Shown in pieces: positions 35,348 through 50,700 of a stretch of 64,000 nt of DNA. Numbering within the stretch: the first letter of the stretch is position 1; each line of letters opens with the position of its first letter. The notes beneath the pieces are model-generated. The model saw only the letters and a list, made by a program, of their open reading frames with translations. It did not search any database and had not been told where the DNA came from. The position numbers and the translations under genes were made by a program. The stretch is from Labia minor (Eukaryota; Arthropoda; Insecta; Dermaptera; Spongiphoridae), in assembly GCA_963082975.1 (NCBI GenBank), contig OY720344.1, positions 79,286,053 to 79,350,052 on the forward strand, read 5' to 3'.

Positions 35348-37805
35348 ACTGGATTTATAAATGTCTTAAATTAGAAAAGGTTACTTCGCTTATAGAAGAC
35401 CTAGAAATTAACACTAGAAAGTGCAAATATTTTACAACTTTGGACATCAACTCTGCATTTTGGTCGGGTCCAATCCGACTAGAGGACAAGTAAAAAAAAT
35501 GTGGGTTTGGAAGAATGACAAACACACGTATTAAGAATGCCAGAAGACCGGCTCGTAAAAAAGTATATAAAGGAATTAAATTTTCAAACTTTTTAACCAT
35601 TTTCAAGGCATTTTTAAGAATATCGTTGCATAAATCTATTTTGAAATTTGTTAATGGTAACCTTTTTTCAACAAACACTTTAAATAGTTGTTCTGTAAAA
35701 GGATATTATTTCTATTAACATTCCTTATTTCAATTTACCTAATGGTATTTTTAAGAATATATTTCAAAACAACTCCTGAGAAATATTGTTCAGTGCCTCG
35801 GAATTTTATTCTGTAGGTATTCTAAATGTTATAATTTGGACAAATAAGATGGCCAGGTTCTATTACTTGAATGAAACTGGATTTATAAATGTCTTAAATT
35901 AGAAAAGGTTACTTCGCTTATAGAAGACCTAGAAATTAACACTAGAAAGTGCAAATATTTTACAACTTTTGACATCAACTCTGCATTTTGGTCGGGTTCA
36001 ATCCGACTAGAGGACAAGTAAAAAAAATGTGGGTTTGGAAGAATGACAAACACACGTATTAAGAATGCCAGAAGACCGGCTCGTAAAAAAAGTATATAAA
36101 GGAATTAAATTTTCAAACTGATTAACCATTTTCAAGGTATTTTTAAGAATATAGTGGCATAAATCTATTTTGAAATTTGTTAATGGTAACCTTTTTTCAA
36201 CAAACACTTTAAATAGTTGTTCTGTAAAAGGATATTATTTCTATTAACATTACTTATTTCAATTTACCTAATGGTGCAATTTCAAAATAACTCCTGAGAA
36301 ATTTTCTTAAGGGCCTCGGTATTTAATCTGTAGATATCATAAATCTTCTAATTTGGACAAATCAGATGGCCAGGTTCTTTTACTTGAATGAAACCGGATT
36401 TATAATTGTCTTAAATTAGAAAAGTTTACTTCGCTTATAGAAGAGCTAAAAATTAAAACTAGAAAGTGCAAATATTTTACAACTTTATACATCAACTCTG
36501 CATTTTGGTCGGGTCCACTCCGAATAGAGGACAATTAAAAAAAAATGTGGGTTTGGAAGAATGACAAACACACGTATTAACAATTCCAGAAGACCGGCTC
36601 GTAAAAAACTATATAAAGAAATTAAATTTTCAAACTGATTAAGCATTTTCAAGGCATTTTTAAGAATATCGTTGCATAAATCTATTTTGAAATTTGTTAA
36701 TGGTAACCTTTTACAACAAACACTTTAAATAGTTGTTCTGTAAAAGGATATTATTTCTATTAACATTACTTATTTCAATTTACCTAATGGTGCAATTTCA
36801 AAATAACTCCTGAGAAATTTTCTTCAGGGCCTCGGTATTTAATCTGTAGGTATTCTAAATGTTATAATTTGGACAAATAAGATGGCCAGGTTCTATTACT
36901 TGAATGAAACCGGATTTATAATTGTCTTAAACTGGATTTATAAATGTCTTAAATTAGAAAAGGTTACTTCGCTTATAGAAGACCTAGAAATTAACACTAG
37001 AAAGTGCAAATATTTTACAACTTTGGACATCAACTCTGCATTTTGGTCGGGTCCAATCCGACTAGAGGACAAGTAAAAAAAATGTGGGTTTGGAAGAATG
37101 ACAAACACACGTATTAAGAATGCCAGAAGACCGGCTCGTAAAAAAGTATATAAAGGAATTAAATTTTCAAACTTTTTAACCATTTTCAAGGCATTTTTAA
37201 GAATATCGTTGCATAAATCTATTTTGAAATTTGTTAATGGTAACCTTTTTTCAACAAACACTTTAAATAGTTGTTCTGTAAAAGGATATTATTTCTATTA
37301 ACATTCCTTATTTCAATTTACCTAATGGTATTTTTAAGAATATATTTCAAAACAACTCCTGAGAAATATTGTTCAGTGCCTCGGAATTTTATTCTGTAGG
37401 TATTCTAAATGTTATAATTTGGACAAATAAGATGGCCAGGTTCTATTACTTGAATGAAACTGGATTTATAAATGTCTTAAATTAGAAAAGGTTACTTCGC
37501 TTATAGAAGACCTAGAAATTAACACTAGAAAGTGCAAATATTTTACAACTTTTGACATCAACTCTGCATTTTGGTCGGGTTCAATCCGACTAGAGGACAA
37601 GTAAAAAAAATGTGGGTTTGGAAGAATGACAAACACACGTATTAAGAATGCCAGAAGACCGGCTCGTAAAAAAAGTATATAAAGGAATTAAATTTTCAAA
37701 CTGATTAACCATTTTCAAGGTATTTTTAAGAATATAGTGGCATAAATCTATTTTGAAATTTGTTAATGGTAACCTTTTTTCAACAAACACTTTAAATAGT
37801 TGTTC
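35348..37805. repeat. 1583 bp higher-order duplication with visible crossover junction
   Basis: Sequence from about 35348 repeats from 36931 at an offset of 1583 bp, sharing AACTTTTTAACCATT and an extra A in CGTAAAAAAAGTATAT. At 36913-36945 a subtype B word, GGATTTATAATTGTCTTAAA, is joined directly to the subtype A word CTGGATTTATAAATGTC. This leaves two copies of the same unit position side by side, the scar of an out-of-register exchange. The match ends near 37805. Confidence 0.85.
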
Positions 37806-40399
37806 TTCAAAAGGATATTATTTCTATTAACATTACTTATTTAAATTTACCTAATGGTGCAATTTCAAAACAACTCCTGAGAAATATTGTTCAGTGCCTC
37901 GGAATTTAATCTGTAGGTATTCTAAATGTTATAATTTGGACAAATAAGATGGCCAGGTTCTATTACTTGAATGAAACCGGATTTATAATTGTCTTAAATT
38001 AGAAAAGTTTACTTCGCTTATAGAAGAGCTAAAAATTAAAACTAGAAAGTGCAAATATTTTACAAATTTAGACATCAACTCTGCATTTTGGTCGGGTCCA
38101 CTCCGAATAGAGGACAATTAAAAAAAATTTGGGTTTGGAAGGATGACAAACACACGTATTAACAATGCCAGAAGACCGGCTCGTAAAAAACTATATAAAG
38201 GAATTAAATTTTCAAAATGATTAAGCATTTTCAAGGCATTTTTAAGAATATCGTTGCATAAATCTATTTTGAAATTTGTTAATGGTAACCTTTTTTCAAC
38301 AAACACTTTAAATAGTTGTTCTGTAAAAGGATATTATTTCTATTAACATTACTTATTTCAATTTACCTAATGGTGCAATTTCAAAATAACTCCTGAGAAA
38401 TTTTCTTCAGGGCCTCGGTATTTAATCTGTAGATATTCTAAATCTTCTAATTTGGACAAATCAGATGGCCAGGTTCTTTTACTTGAATGAAACCGGATTT
38501 ATAATTGTCTTAAATTAGAAAAGTTTAATTCGCTTATAGAAGAGCTAAAAATTAAAACTAGAAAGTGCAAATATTTTACAACTTTATACATCAACTCTGC
38601 ATTTTGGTCGGGTCCACTCCGAATAGAGGACAATTAAAAAAAAATGTGGGTTTGGAAGAATGACAAACACACGTATTAACAATGCCAGAAGACCGGCTCG
38701 TAAAAAAGTATATAAAGGAATTAAATTTTCAAACTGATTAACCATTTTCAAGGTATTTTTAAGAATATAGTGGCATAAATCTATTTTGAAATTTGTTAAT
38801 GGTAACCTTTTTTCAACAAACACTTTAAATAGTTGTTCTGTAAAAGGATATTATTTCTATTAACATTACTTATTTCAATTTACCTAATGGTGCAATTTCA
38901 AAATAACTCCTGAGAAATTTTCTTAAGGGCCTCGGTATTTAATCTGTAGATATCATAAATCTTCTAATTTGGACAAATCAGATGGCCAGGTTCTTTTACT
39001 TGAATGAAACCGGATTTATAATTGTCTTAAATTAGAAAAGTTTACTTCGCTTATAGAAGAGCTAAAAATTAAAACTAGAAAGTGCAAATATTTTACAACT
39101 TTAGACATCAACTCTGCATTTTGGTCGGGTCCACTCCGAATAGAGGACAATTAAAAAAAAATGTGGGTTTGGAAGAATGACAAACACACGTATTAACAAT
39201 GCCAGAAGACCGGCTCGTAAAAAACTATATAAAGAAATTAAATTTTCAAACTGATTAAGCATTTTCAAGGCATTTTTAAGAATATCGTTGCATAAATCTA
39301 TTTTCAAATTTGTTAATGGTAACCTTTTTTTCAACAAACACTTTAAATAGTTGTTCTTCAAAAGGATATTATTTCTATTAACATTACTTATTTAAATTTA
39401 CCTAATGGTGCAATTTCAAAACAACTCCTGAGAAATATTGTTCAGTGCCTCGGAATTTAATCTGTAGGTATTCTAAATGTTCTAATTGGACAAATAAGAT
39501 GGCCAGGTTCTATTACTTGAATGAAACTGGATTTATAAATGTCTTAAATTAGAAAAGTTTACTTCGCTTATAGAAGACCTAGAAATTAACACTAGAAAGT
39601 ACAAATATTTTACAACTTTGGACATCAACTCTGCATTTTGGTCGTGTCCAATCCGACTAGAGGACAAGTAAAAAAAATGTGGGTTTGGAAGAATGACAAA
39701 CACACGTATTAAGAATGCCAGAAGACCGGCTCGTAAAAAAGTATATAAAGGAATTAAATTTTCAAACTGATTAACCATTTTCAAGGTATTTTTAAGAATA
39801 TAGTGGCATAAATCTATTTTGAAATTTGTTAATGGTAACCTTTTTTCAACAAACACTTTAAATAGTTGTTCTGTAAAAGGATATTATTTCTATTAACATT
39901 ACTTATTTCAATTTACCTAATGGTGCAATTTCAAAACAACTCCTGAGAAATATTGTTCAGTGCCTCGGAATTTTATTCTGTAGTTATTCTAAATGTTATA
40001 ATTTGGACAAATAAGATGGCCAGGTTCTATTACTTGAATGAAACTGGATTTATAAATGTCTTAAATTAGAAAAGTTTACTTCGCTTATAGAAGACCTAGA
40101 AATTAACACTAGAAAGTACAAATATTTTACAACTTTGGACATCAACTCTGCATTTTGGTCGGGTCCAATCCGACTAGAGGACAAGTAAAAAAAATGTGGG
40201 TTTGGAAGAATGACAAACACACGTATTAAGAATGCCAGAAGACCGGCTCGTAAAAAAGTATATAAAGGAATTAAATTTTCAAACTGATTAACCATTTTCA
40301 AGGTATTTTTAAGAATATAGTGGCATAAATCTATTTTGAAATTTGTTAATGGTAACCTTTTTTCAACAAACACTTTAAATAGTTGTTCTGTAAAAGGAT

Positions 40400-43300
40400 A
40401 TTATTTCTATTAACATTACATATTTCAATTTACCTAATGGTGCAATTTCAAAACAACTCCTGAGAAATATTGTTCAGTGCCTCGGAATTTTATTCTGTAG
40501 GTATTCTAAATGTTATAATTTGGACAAATAAGATGGCCAGGTTCTATTACTTGAATGAAACTGGATTTATAAATGTCTTAAATTAGAAAAGGTTACTTCG
40601 CTTATAGAAGACCTAGAAATTAACACTAGAAAGTGCAAATATTTTACAACTTTGGACATCAACTCTGCATTTTGGTCGGGTCCAATCCGACTAGAGGACA
40701 AGTAAAAAAAATGTGGGTTTGGAAGAATGACAAACACACGTATTAAGAATGCCAGAAGACCGGCTCGTAAAAAAAGTATATAAAGGAATTAAATTTTCAA
40801 ACTGATTAACCATTTTCAAGGTATTTTTAAGAAAATAGTGGCATAAATCTATTTTGAAATTTGTTAATGGTAACCTTTTTTCAACAAACACTTTAAATAG
40901 TTGTTCTGTAAAAGGATATTATTTCTATTAACATTACTTATTTCAATTTACCTAATGGTGCAATTTCAAAATAACTCCTGAGAAATTTTCTTAAGGGCCT
41001 CGGTATTTAATCTGTAGATATCATAAATCTTCTAATTTGGACAAATCAGATGGCCAGGTTCTTTTACTTGAATGAAACCTGATTTATAATTGTCTTAAAT
41101 TAGAAAAGTTTACTTCGCTTATAGAAGAGCTAAAAATTAAAACTAGAAAGTGCAAATATTTTACAACTTTAGACATCAACTCTGCATTTTGGTCGGGTCC
41201 ACTCCGAATAGAGGACAATTAAAAAAAAATGTGGGTTTGGAAGAATGACAAACACACGTATTAACAATTCCAGAAGACCGGCTCGTAAAAAACTATATAA
41301 AGAAATTAAATTTTCAAACTGATTAAGCATTTTCAAGGCATTTTTAAGAATATCGTTGCATAAATCTATTTTGAAATTTGTTAATGGTAACCTTTTACAA
41401 CAAACACTTTAAATAGTTGTTCTGTAAAAGGATATTATTTCTATTAACATTACTTATTTCAATTTACCTAATGGTGCAATTTCAAAATAACTCCTGAGAA
41501 ATTTTCTTCAGGGCCTCGGTATTTAATCTGTAGATATTCTAAATCTTCTAATTTGGACAAATCAGATGGCCAGGTTCTTTTACTTGAATGAAACCGGATT
41601 TATAATTGTCTTAAATTAGAAAAGTTTAATTCGCTTATAGAAGAGCTAAAAATTAAAACTAGAAAGTGCAAATATTTTACAACTTTATACATCAACTCTG
41701 CATTTTGGTCGGGTCCACTCCGATTAGAGGACAATTAAAAAAAAATGTGGGTTTGGAAGAATGACAAACACACGTATTAACAATGCCAGAAGACCGGCTC
41801 GTAAAAAAGTATATAAAGGAATTAAATTTTCCAACTGATTAAGCATTTTCAAGGCATTTTTAAGAATATCGTTGCATAAATCTATTTTCAAATTTGTTAA
41901 TGGTAACCTTTTTTTCAACAAACACTTTAAATAGTTGTTCTTCAAAAGGATATTATTTCTATTAACATTACTTATTTAAATTTACCTAATGGTGCAATTT
42001 CAAAACAACTCCTGAGAAATATTGTTCAGTGCCTCGGAATTTAATCTGTAGGTATTCTAAATGTTCTAATTGGACAAATAAGATGGCCAGGTTCTATTAC
42101 TTGAATGAAACTGGATTTATAAATGTCTTAAATTAGAAAAGGTTACTTCCCTTATAGAAGACCTAGAAATTAACACTAGAAAGTGCAAATATTTTACAAC
42201 TTTGGACATCAACTCTGCATTTTGGTCGGGTCCAATCCGACTAGAGGACAAGTAAAAAAAATGTGGGTTTGGAAGAATGACAAACACACGTATTAAGAAT
42301 GCCAGAAGACCGGCTCGTAAAAAAGTATATAAAGGAATTAAATTTTCAAACTGATTAAGCATTTTCAAGGTATTTTTAAGAATATAGTGGCATAAATCTA
42401 TTTTGAAATTTGTTAATGGTAACCTTTTTTCAACAAACACTTTAAATAGTTGTTCTGTAAAAGGATATTATTTCTATTAACATTACTTATTTCAATTTAC
42501 CTAATGGTGCAATTTCAAAATAACTCCTGAGAAATATTGTTCAGTGCCTCGGAATTTAATCTGTAGGTATTCTAAATGTTCTAATTGGACAAATAAGATG
42601 GCCAGGTTCTATTACTTGAATGAAACTGGATTTATAAATGTCTTAAATTAGAAAAGTTTACTTCGCTTATAGAAGACCTAGAAATTAACACTAGAAAGTG
42701 CAAATATTTTACAACTTTGGACATCAACTCTGCATTTTGGTCGGGTCCAATCCGACTAGAGGACAAGTAAAAAAAATGTGGGTTTGGAAGAATGACAAAC
42801 ACACGTATTAAGAATGCCAGAAGACCGGCTCGTAAAAAAGTATATAAAGGAATTAAATTTTCAAACTGATTAAGCATTTTCAAGGTATTTTTAAGAATAT
42901 AGTGGCATAAATCTATTTTGAAATTTGTTAATGGTAACCTTTTTTCAACAAACACTTTAAATAGTTGTTCTGTAAAAGGATATTATTTCTATTAACATTA
43001 CTTATTTCAATTTACCTAATGGTGCAATTTCAAAATAACTCCTGAGAAATATTGTTCAGTGCCTCGGAATTTAATCTGTAGGTATTCTAAATGTTCTAAT
43101 TGGACAAATAAGATGGCCAGGTTCTATTACTTGAATGAAACTGGATTTATAAATGTCTTAAATTAGAAAAGTTTACTTCGCTTATAGAAGACCTAGAAAT
43201 TAACACTAGAAAGTGCAAATATTTTACAACTTTGGACATCAACTCTGCATTTTGGTCGGGTCCAATCCGACTAGAGGACAAGTAAAAAAAATGTGGGTTT

Positions 43301-46300
43301 GGAAGAATGACAAACACACGTATTAAGAATGCCAGAAGACCGGCTCGTAAAAAAGTATATAAAGGAATTAAATTTTCAAACTGATTAACCATTTTCAAGG
43401 TATTTTTAAGAATATAGTGGCATAAATCTATTTTGAAATTTGTTAATGGTAACCTTTTTTCAACAAACACTTTAAATAGTTGTTCTGTAAAAGGATATTA
43501 TTTCTATTAACATTACTTATTTCAATTTACCTAATGGTGCAATTTCAAAACAACTCCTGAGAAATATTGTTCAGTGCCTCGGAAATTTATTCTGTAGGTA
43601 TTCTAAATGTTATAATTTGGACAAATAAGATGGCCAGGTTCTATTACTTGAATGAAACTGGATTTATAAATGTCTTAAATTAGAAAAGTTTATTTCGCTT
43701 ATAGAAGACCTAGAAATTAACACTAGAAAGTGCAAATATTTTACAACTTTGGACATCAACTCTGCATTTTGGTCGGGTCCAATCCGACTAGAGGACAAGT
43801 AAAAAAAATGTGGGTTTGGAAGAATGACAAACACACGTATTAAGAATGCCAGAAGACCGGCTCGTAAAAAAGTATATAAAGGAATTAAATTTTCAAACTG
43901 ATTAACCATTTTCAAGGTATTTTTAAGAATATAGTGGCATAAATCTATTTTGAAATTTGTTAATGGTAACCTTTTTTCAACAAACACTTTAAATAGTTGT
44001 TCTGTAAAAGGATATTATTTCTATTAACATTACTTATTTCAATTTACCTAATGGTGCAATTTCAAAACAACTCCTGAGAAATATTGTTCAGTGCCTTGGT
44101 ATTTAATCTGTAGTTATTCTAAATGTTCTAATTTGGACATTTAAGATGGCCAGGTTCTATTACTTGAATGAAACCGGATTTATAATTATATTAAATTAGA
44201 AAAGTTTACTTCGCTTATAGAAGAGCTAAAAATTAAAACTTTGAAAGTGCAAATATTTTACAACTTTAGACATCAACTCTGCATTTTGGTCGGGTCCACT
44301 CCGAATAGAGGACAATTAAAAAAAAATGTGGGTTTGGAAGAATGACAAACACACGTATTAACAATGCCAGAAGACCGGCTCGTAAAAAACTATATAAAGA
44401 AATTAAATTTTCAAACTGATTAAGCATTTTCAAGGCATTTTTAAGAATATCGTTGCATAAATCTATTTTGAAATTTGTTAATGGTAACCTTTTACAACAA
44501 ACACTTTAAATAGTTGTTCTGTAAAAGGATATTATTTCTATTAACATTACTTATTTCAATTTACCTAATGGTGCAATTTCAAAATAACTCCTGAGAAATT
44601 TTCTTCAGGGCCTCGGTATTTAATCTGTAGATATTCTAAATCTTCTAATTTGGACAAATCAGATGGCCAGGTTCTTTTACTTGAATGAAACCGGATTTAT
44701 AATTGTCTTAAATTAGAAAAGTTTACTTCGCTTATAGAAGAGCTAAAAATTAAAACTAGAAAGTGCAAATATTTTACAACTTTGGACATCAACTCTGCAT
44801 TTTGGTCGGGTCCAATCCGACTAGAGGACAAGTAAAAAAAATGTGGGTTTGGAAGAATGACAAACACACGTATTAAGAATGCCAGAAGACCGGCTCGTAA
44901 AAAAGTATATAAAGGAATTAAATTTTCAAACTGATTAACCATTTTCAAGGTATTTTTAAGAATATAGTGGCATAAATCTATTTTGAAATTTGTTAATGGT
45001 AACCTTTTTTCAACAAACACTTTAAATAGTTGTTCTGTAAAAGGATATTATTTCTATTAACATTACTTATTTCAATTTACCTAATGGTGCAATTTCAAAA
45101 CAACTCCTGAGAAATATTGTTCAGTGCCTCGGAAATTTATTCTGTAGGTATTCTAAATGTTATAATTTGGACAAATAAGATGGCCAGGTTCTATTACTTG
45201 AATGAAACTGGATTTATAAATGTCTTAAATTAGAAAAGTTTACTTCGCTTATAGAAGACCTAGAAATTAACACTAGAAAGTGCAAATATTTTACAACTTT
45301 GGACATCAACTCTGCATTTTGGTCGGGTCCAATCCGACTAGAGGACAAGTAAAAAAAATGTGGGTTTGGAAGAATGACAAACACACGTATTAAGAATGCC
45401 AGAAGACCGGCTCGTAAAAAAGTATATAAAGGAATTAAATTGTCAAACTGATTAAGCATTTTCAAGGCATTTTTAAGAATATCGTTGCATAAATCTATTT
45501 TGAAATTTGTTAATGGTAACCTTTTACAACAAACACTTTAAATAGTTGTTCTGTAAAAGGATATTATTTCTATTAACATTACTTATTTCAATTTACCTAA
45601 TGGTGCAATTTCAAAATAACTCCTGAGAAATTTTCTTCAGGGCCTCGGTATTTAATCTGTAGATATTCTAAATCTTCTAATTTGGACAAATCAGATGGCC
45701 AGGTTCTTTTACTTGAATGAAACCGGATTTATAATTGTCTTAAATTAGAAAAGTTTACTTCGCTTATAGAAGAGCTAAAAATTAAAACTAGAAAGTGGAA
45801 ATATTTTACAACTTTATACATCAACTCTGCATTTTGGTCGGGTCCACTCCGAATAGAGGACAATTAAAAAAAAATGTGGGTTTGGAAGAATGACAAACAC
45901 ACGTATTAACAATGCCAGAAGACCGGCTCGTAAAAAAGTATATAAAGGAATTAAATTTTCCAACTGATTAAGCATTTTCAAGGCATTTTTAAGAATATCG
46001 TTGCATAAATCTATTTTCAAATTTGTTAATGGTAACCTTTTTTTCAACAAACACTTTAAATAGTTGTTCTTCAAAAGGATATTATTTCTATTAACATTAC
46101 TTATTTAAATTTACCTAATGGTGCAATTTCAAAACAACTCCTGAGAAATATTGTTCAGTGCCTCGGAATTTAATCTGTAGGTATTATAAATGTTCTAATT
46201 GGACAAATAAGATGGCCAGGTTCTATTACTTGAATGAAACTGGATTTATAAATGTCTTAAATTAGAAAAGTTTACTTCGCTTATAGAAGACCTAGAAATT

Positions 46301-49300
46301 AACACTAGAAAGTACAAATATTTTACAACTTTGGACATCAACTCTGCATTTTGGTCGGGTCCAATCCGACTAGAGGACAAGTAAAAAAAATGTGGGTTTG
46401 GAAGAATGACAAACACACGTATTAAGAATGCCAGAAGACCGGCTCGTAAAAAAGTATATAAAGGAATTAAATTTTCAAACTGATTAACCATTTTCAAGGT
46501 ATTTTTAAGAATATAGTGGCATAAATCTATTTTGAAATTTGTTAATGGTAACCTTTTTTCAACAAACACTTTAAATAGTTGTTCTGTAAAAGGATATTAT
46601 TTCTATTAACATTACTTATTTCAATTTACCTAATGGTGCAATTTCAAAACAACTCCCGAGAAATATTGTTCAGTGCCTCGGAATTTTATTCTGTAGGTAT
46701 TCTAAATGTTATAATTTGGACAAATAAGATGGCCAGGTTCTATTACTTGAATGAAACTGGATTTATAAATGTCTTAAATTAGAAAAGGTTACTTCGCTTA
46801 TAGAAGACCTAGAAATTAACACTAGAAAGTGCAAATATTTTACAACTTTGGACATCAACTCTGCATTTTGGTCGGGTCCAATCCGACTAGAGGACAAGTA
46901 AAAAAAATGTGGGTTTGGAAGAATGACAAACACACGTATTAAGAATGCCAGAAGACCGGCTCGTAAAAAAAGTATATAAAGGAATTAAATTTTCAAACTG
47001 ATTAACCATTTTCAAGGTATTTTTAAGAATATAGTGGCATAAATCTATTTTGAAATTTGTTAATGGTAACCTTTTTTCAACAAACACTTTAAATAGTTGT
47101 TCTGTAAAAGGATATTATTTCTATTAACATTACTTATTTCAATTTACCTAATGGTGCAATTTCAAAATAACTCCTGAGAAATTTTCTTAAGGGCCTCGGT
47201 ATTTAATCTGTAGATATCATAAATCTTCTAATTTGGACAAATCAGATGGCCAGGTTCTTTTACTTGAATGAAACCGGATTTATAATTGTCTTAAATTAGA
47301 AAAGTTTACTTCGCTTATAGAAGAGCTAAAAATTAAAACTAGAAAGTGCAAATATTTTACAACTTTATACATCAACTCTGCATTTTGGTCGGGTCCACTC
47401 CGAATAGAGGACAATTAAAAAAAAATGTGGGTTTGGAAGAATGACAAACACACGTATTAACAATTCCAGAAGACCGGCTCGTAAAAAACTATATAAAGAA
47501 ATTAAATTTTCAAACTGATTAAGCATTTTCAAGGCATTTTTAAGAATATCGTTGCATAAATCTATTTTGAAATTTGTTAATGGTAACCTTTTACAACAAA
47601 CACTTTAAATAGTTGTTCTGTAAAAGGATATTATTTCTATTAACATTACTTATTTCAATTTACCTAATGGTGCAATTTCAAAATAACTCCTGAGAAATTT
47701 TCTTCAGGGCCTCGGTATTTAATCTGTAGATATTCTAAATCTTCTAATTTGGACAAATCAGATGGCCAGGTTCTTTTACTTGAATGAAACCGGATTTATA
47801 ATTGTCTTAAATTAGAAAAGTTTAATTCGCTTATAGAAGAGCTAAAAATTAAAACTAGAAAGTGCAAATATTTTACAACTTTATACATCAACTCTGCATT
47901 TTGGTCGGGTCCACTCCGAATAGAGGACAATTAAAAAAAAATGTGGGTTTGGAAGAATGACAAACACACGTATTAACAATGCCAGAAGACCGGCTCGTAA
48001 AAAAGTATATAAAGGAATTAAATTTTCCAACTGATTAAGCATTTTCAAGGCATTTTTAAGAATATCGTTGCATAAATCTATTTTCAAATTTGTTAATGGT
48101 AACCTTTTTTTCAACAAACACTTTAAATAGTTGTTCTTCAAAAGGATATTATTTCTATTAACATTACTTATTTAAATTTACCTAATGGTGCAATTTCAAA
48201 ACAACTCCTGAGAAATATTGTTCAGTGCCTCGGAATTTAATCTGTAGGTATTCTAAATGTTCTAATTGGACAAATAAGATGGCCAGGTTCTATTACTTGA
48301 ATGAAACTGGATTTATAAATGTCTTAAATTAGAAAAGTTTACTTCGCTTATAGAAGACCTAGAAATTAACACTAGAAAGTACAAATATTTTACAACTTTG
48401 GACATCAACTCTGCATTTTGGTCGGGTCCAATCCGACTAGAGGACAAGTAAAAAAAATGTGGGTTTGGAAGAATGACAAACACACGTATTAAGAATGCCA
48501 GAAGACCGGCTCGTAAAAAAGTATATAAAGGAATTAAATTTTCAAACTGATTAACCATTTTCAAGGTATTTTTAAGAATATAGTGGCATAAATCTATTTT
48601 GAAATTTGTTAATGGTAACCTTTTTTCAACAAACACTTTAAATAGTTGTTCTGTAAAAGGATATTATTTCTATTAACATTACTTATTTCAATTTACCTAA
48701 TGGTGCAATTTCAAAACAACTCCTGAGAAATATTGTTCAGTGCCTCGGAATTTTATTCTGTAGGTATTCTAAATGTTATAATTTGGACAAATAAGATGGC
48801 CAGGTTCTATTACTTGAATGAAACTGGATTTATAAATGTCTTAAATTAGAAAAGGTTACTTCCCTTATAGAAGACCTAGAAATTAACACTAGAAAGTGCA
48901 AATATTTTACAACTTTGGACATCAACTCTGCATTTTGGTCGGGTCCAATCCGACTAGAGGACAAGTAAAAAAAATGTGGGTTTGGAAGAATGACAAACAC
49001 ACGTATTAAGAATGCCAGAAGACCGGCTCGTAAAAAAGTATATAAAGGAATTAAATTTTCAAACTGATTAAGCATTTTCAAGGTATTTTTAAGAATATAG
49101 TGGCATAAATCTATTTTGAAATTTGTTAATGGTAACCTTTTTTCAACAAACACTTTAAATAGTTGTTCTGTAAAAGGATATTATTTCTATTAACATTACT
49201 TATTTCAATTTACCTAATGGTGCAATTTCAAAATAACTCCTGAGAAATATTGTTCAGTGCCTCGGAATTTAATCTGTAGGTATTCTAAATGTTCTAATTG

Positions 49301-50700
49301 GACAAATAAGATGGCCAGGTTCTATTACTTGAATGAAACTGGATTTATAAATGTCTTAAATTAGAAAAGTTTACTTCGCTTATAGAAGACCTAGAAATTA
49401 ACACTAGAAAGTGCAAATATTTTACAACTTTGGACATCAACTCTGCATTTTGGTCGGGTCCAATCCGACTAGAGGACAAGTAAAAAAAATGTGGGTTTGG
49501 AAGAATGACAAACACACGTATTAAGAATGCCAGAAGACCGGCTCGTAAAAAAGTATATAAAGGAATTAAATTTTCAAACTGATTAACCATTTTCAAGGTA
49601 TTTTTAAGAATATAGTGGCATAAATCTATTTTGAAATTTGTTAATGGTAACCTTTTTTCAACAAACACTTTAAATAGTTGTTCTGTAAAAGGATATTATT
49701 TCTATTAACATTACTTATTTCAATTTACCTAATGGTGCAATTTCAAAACAACTCCTGAGAAATATTGTTCAGTGCCTCGGAAATTTATTCTGTAGGTATT
49801 CTAAATGTTATAATTTGGACAAATAAGATGGCCAGGTTCTATTACTTGAATGAAACTGGATTTATAAATGTCTTAAATTAGAAAAGTTTACTTCGCTTAT
49901 AGAAGACCTAGAAATTAACACTAGAAAGTGCAAATATTTTACAACTTTGGACATCAACTCTGCATTTTGGTCGGGTCCAATCCGACTAGAGGACAAGTAA
50001 AAAAAATGTGGGTTTGGAAGAATGACAAACACGAGTATTAAGAATGCCAGAAGACCGGCTCGTAAAAAAGTATATAAAGGAATTAAATTTTCAAACTGAT
50101 TAACCATTTTCAAGGTATTTTTAAGAATATAGTGGCATAAATCTATTTTGAAATTTGTTAATGGTAACCTTTTTTCAACAAACACTTTAAATAGTTGTTC
50201 TGTAAAAGGATATTATTTCTATTAACATTACTTATTTCAATTTACCTAATGGTGCAATTTCAAAACAACTCCTGAGAAATATTGTTCAGTGCCTTGGTAT
50301 TTAATCTGTAGTTATTCTAAATGTTCTAATTTGGACATTTAAGATGGCCAGGTTCTATTACTTGAATGAAACCGGATTTATAATTATATTAAATTAGAAA
50401 AGTTTACTTCGCTTATAGAAGAGCTAAAAATTAAAACTTTGAAAGTGCAAATATTTTACAGCTTTAGACATCAACTCTGCATTTTGGTCGGGTCCACTCC
50501 GAATAGAGGTCAATTAAAAAAAAATGTGGGTTTGGAAGAATGACAAACACACGTATTAACAATGCCAGAAGACCGGCTCGTAAAAAACTATATAAAGAAA
50601 TTAAATTTTCAAACTGATTAAGCATTTTCAAGGCATTTTTAAGAATATCGTTGCATAAATCTATTTTGAAATTTGTTAATGGTAACCTTTTACAACAAAC
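40400..50700. repeat. 6.2 kb (12-unit) higher-order periodicity
   Basis: Rare variants recur at offsets of about 6196-6198 bp. Examples are the one-A insertion unit (40691 and 46887), the TTTTTTTCAACAAAC unit (41945 and 48141 edges) and AAAACTTTGAAAGTG (44236 and 50434). Within it a stretch near 42117-43470 instead matches at 6713-6715 bp, one unit further on. A shift of register by one unit within the large duplication explains this. Confidence 0.7.

Noticed and set aside
35515-37301. + strand frame MTNTRIKNARRPARKK in two units as a small basic protein
   Set aside because: It is open only because of one local variant (AACTTTTTAACC in place of AACTGATTAACC) shared by a duplicated pair of units; other units have stops in this frame.
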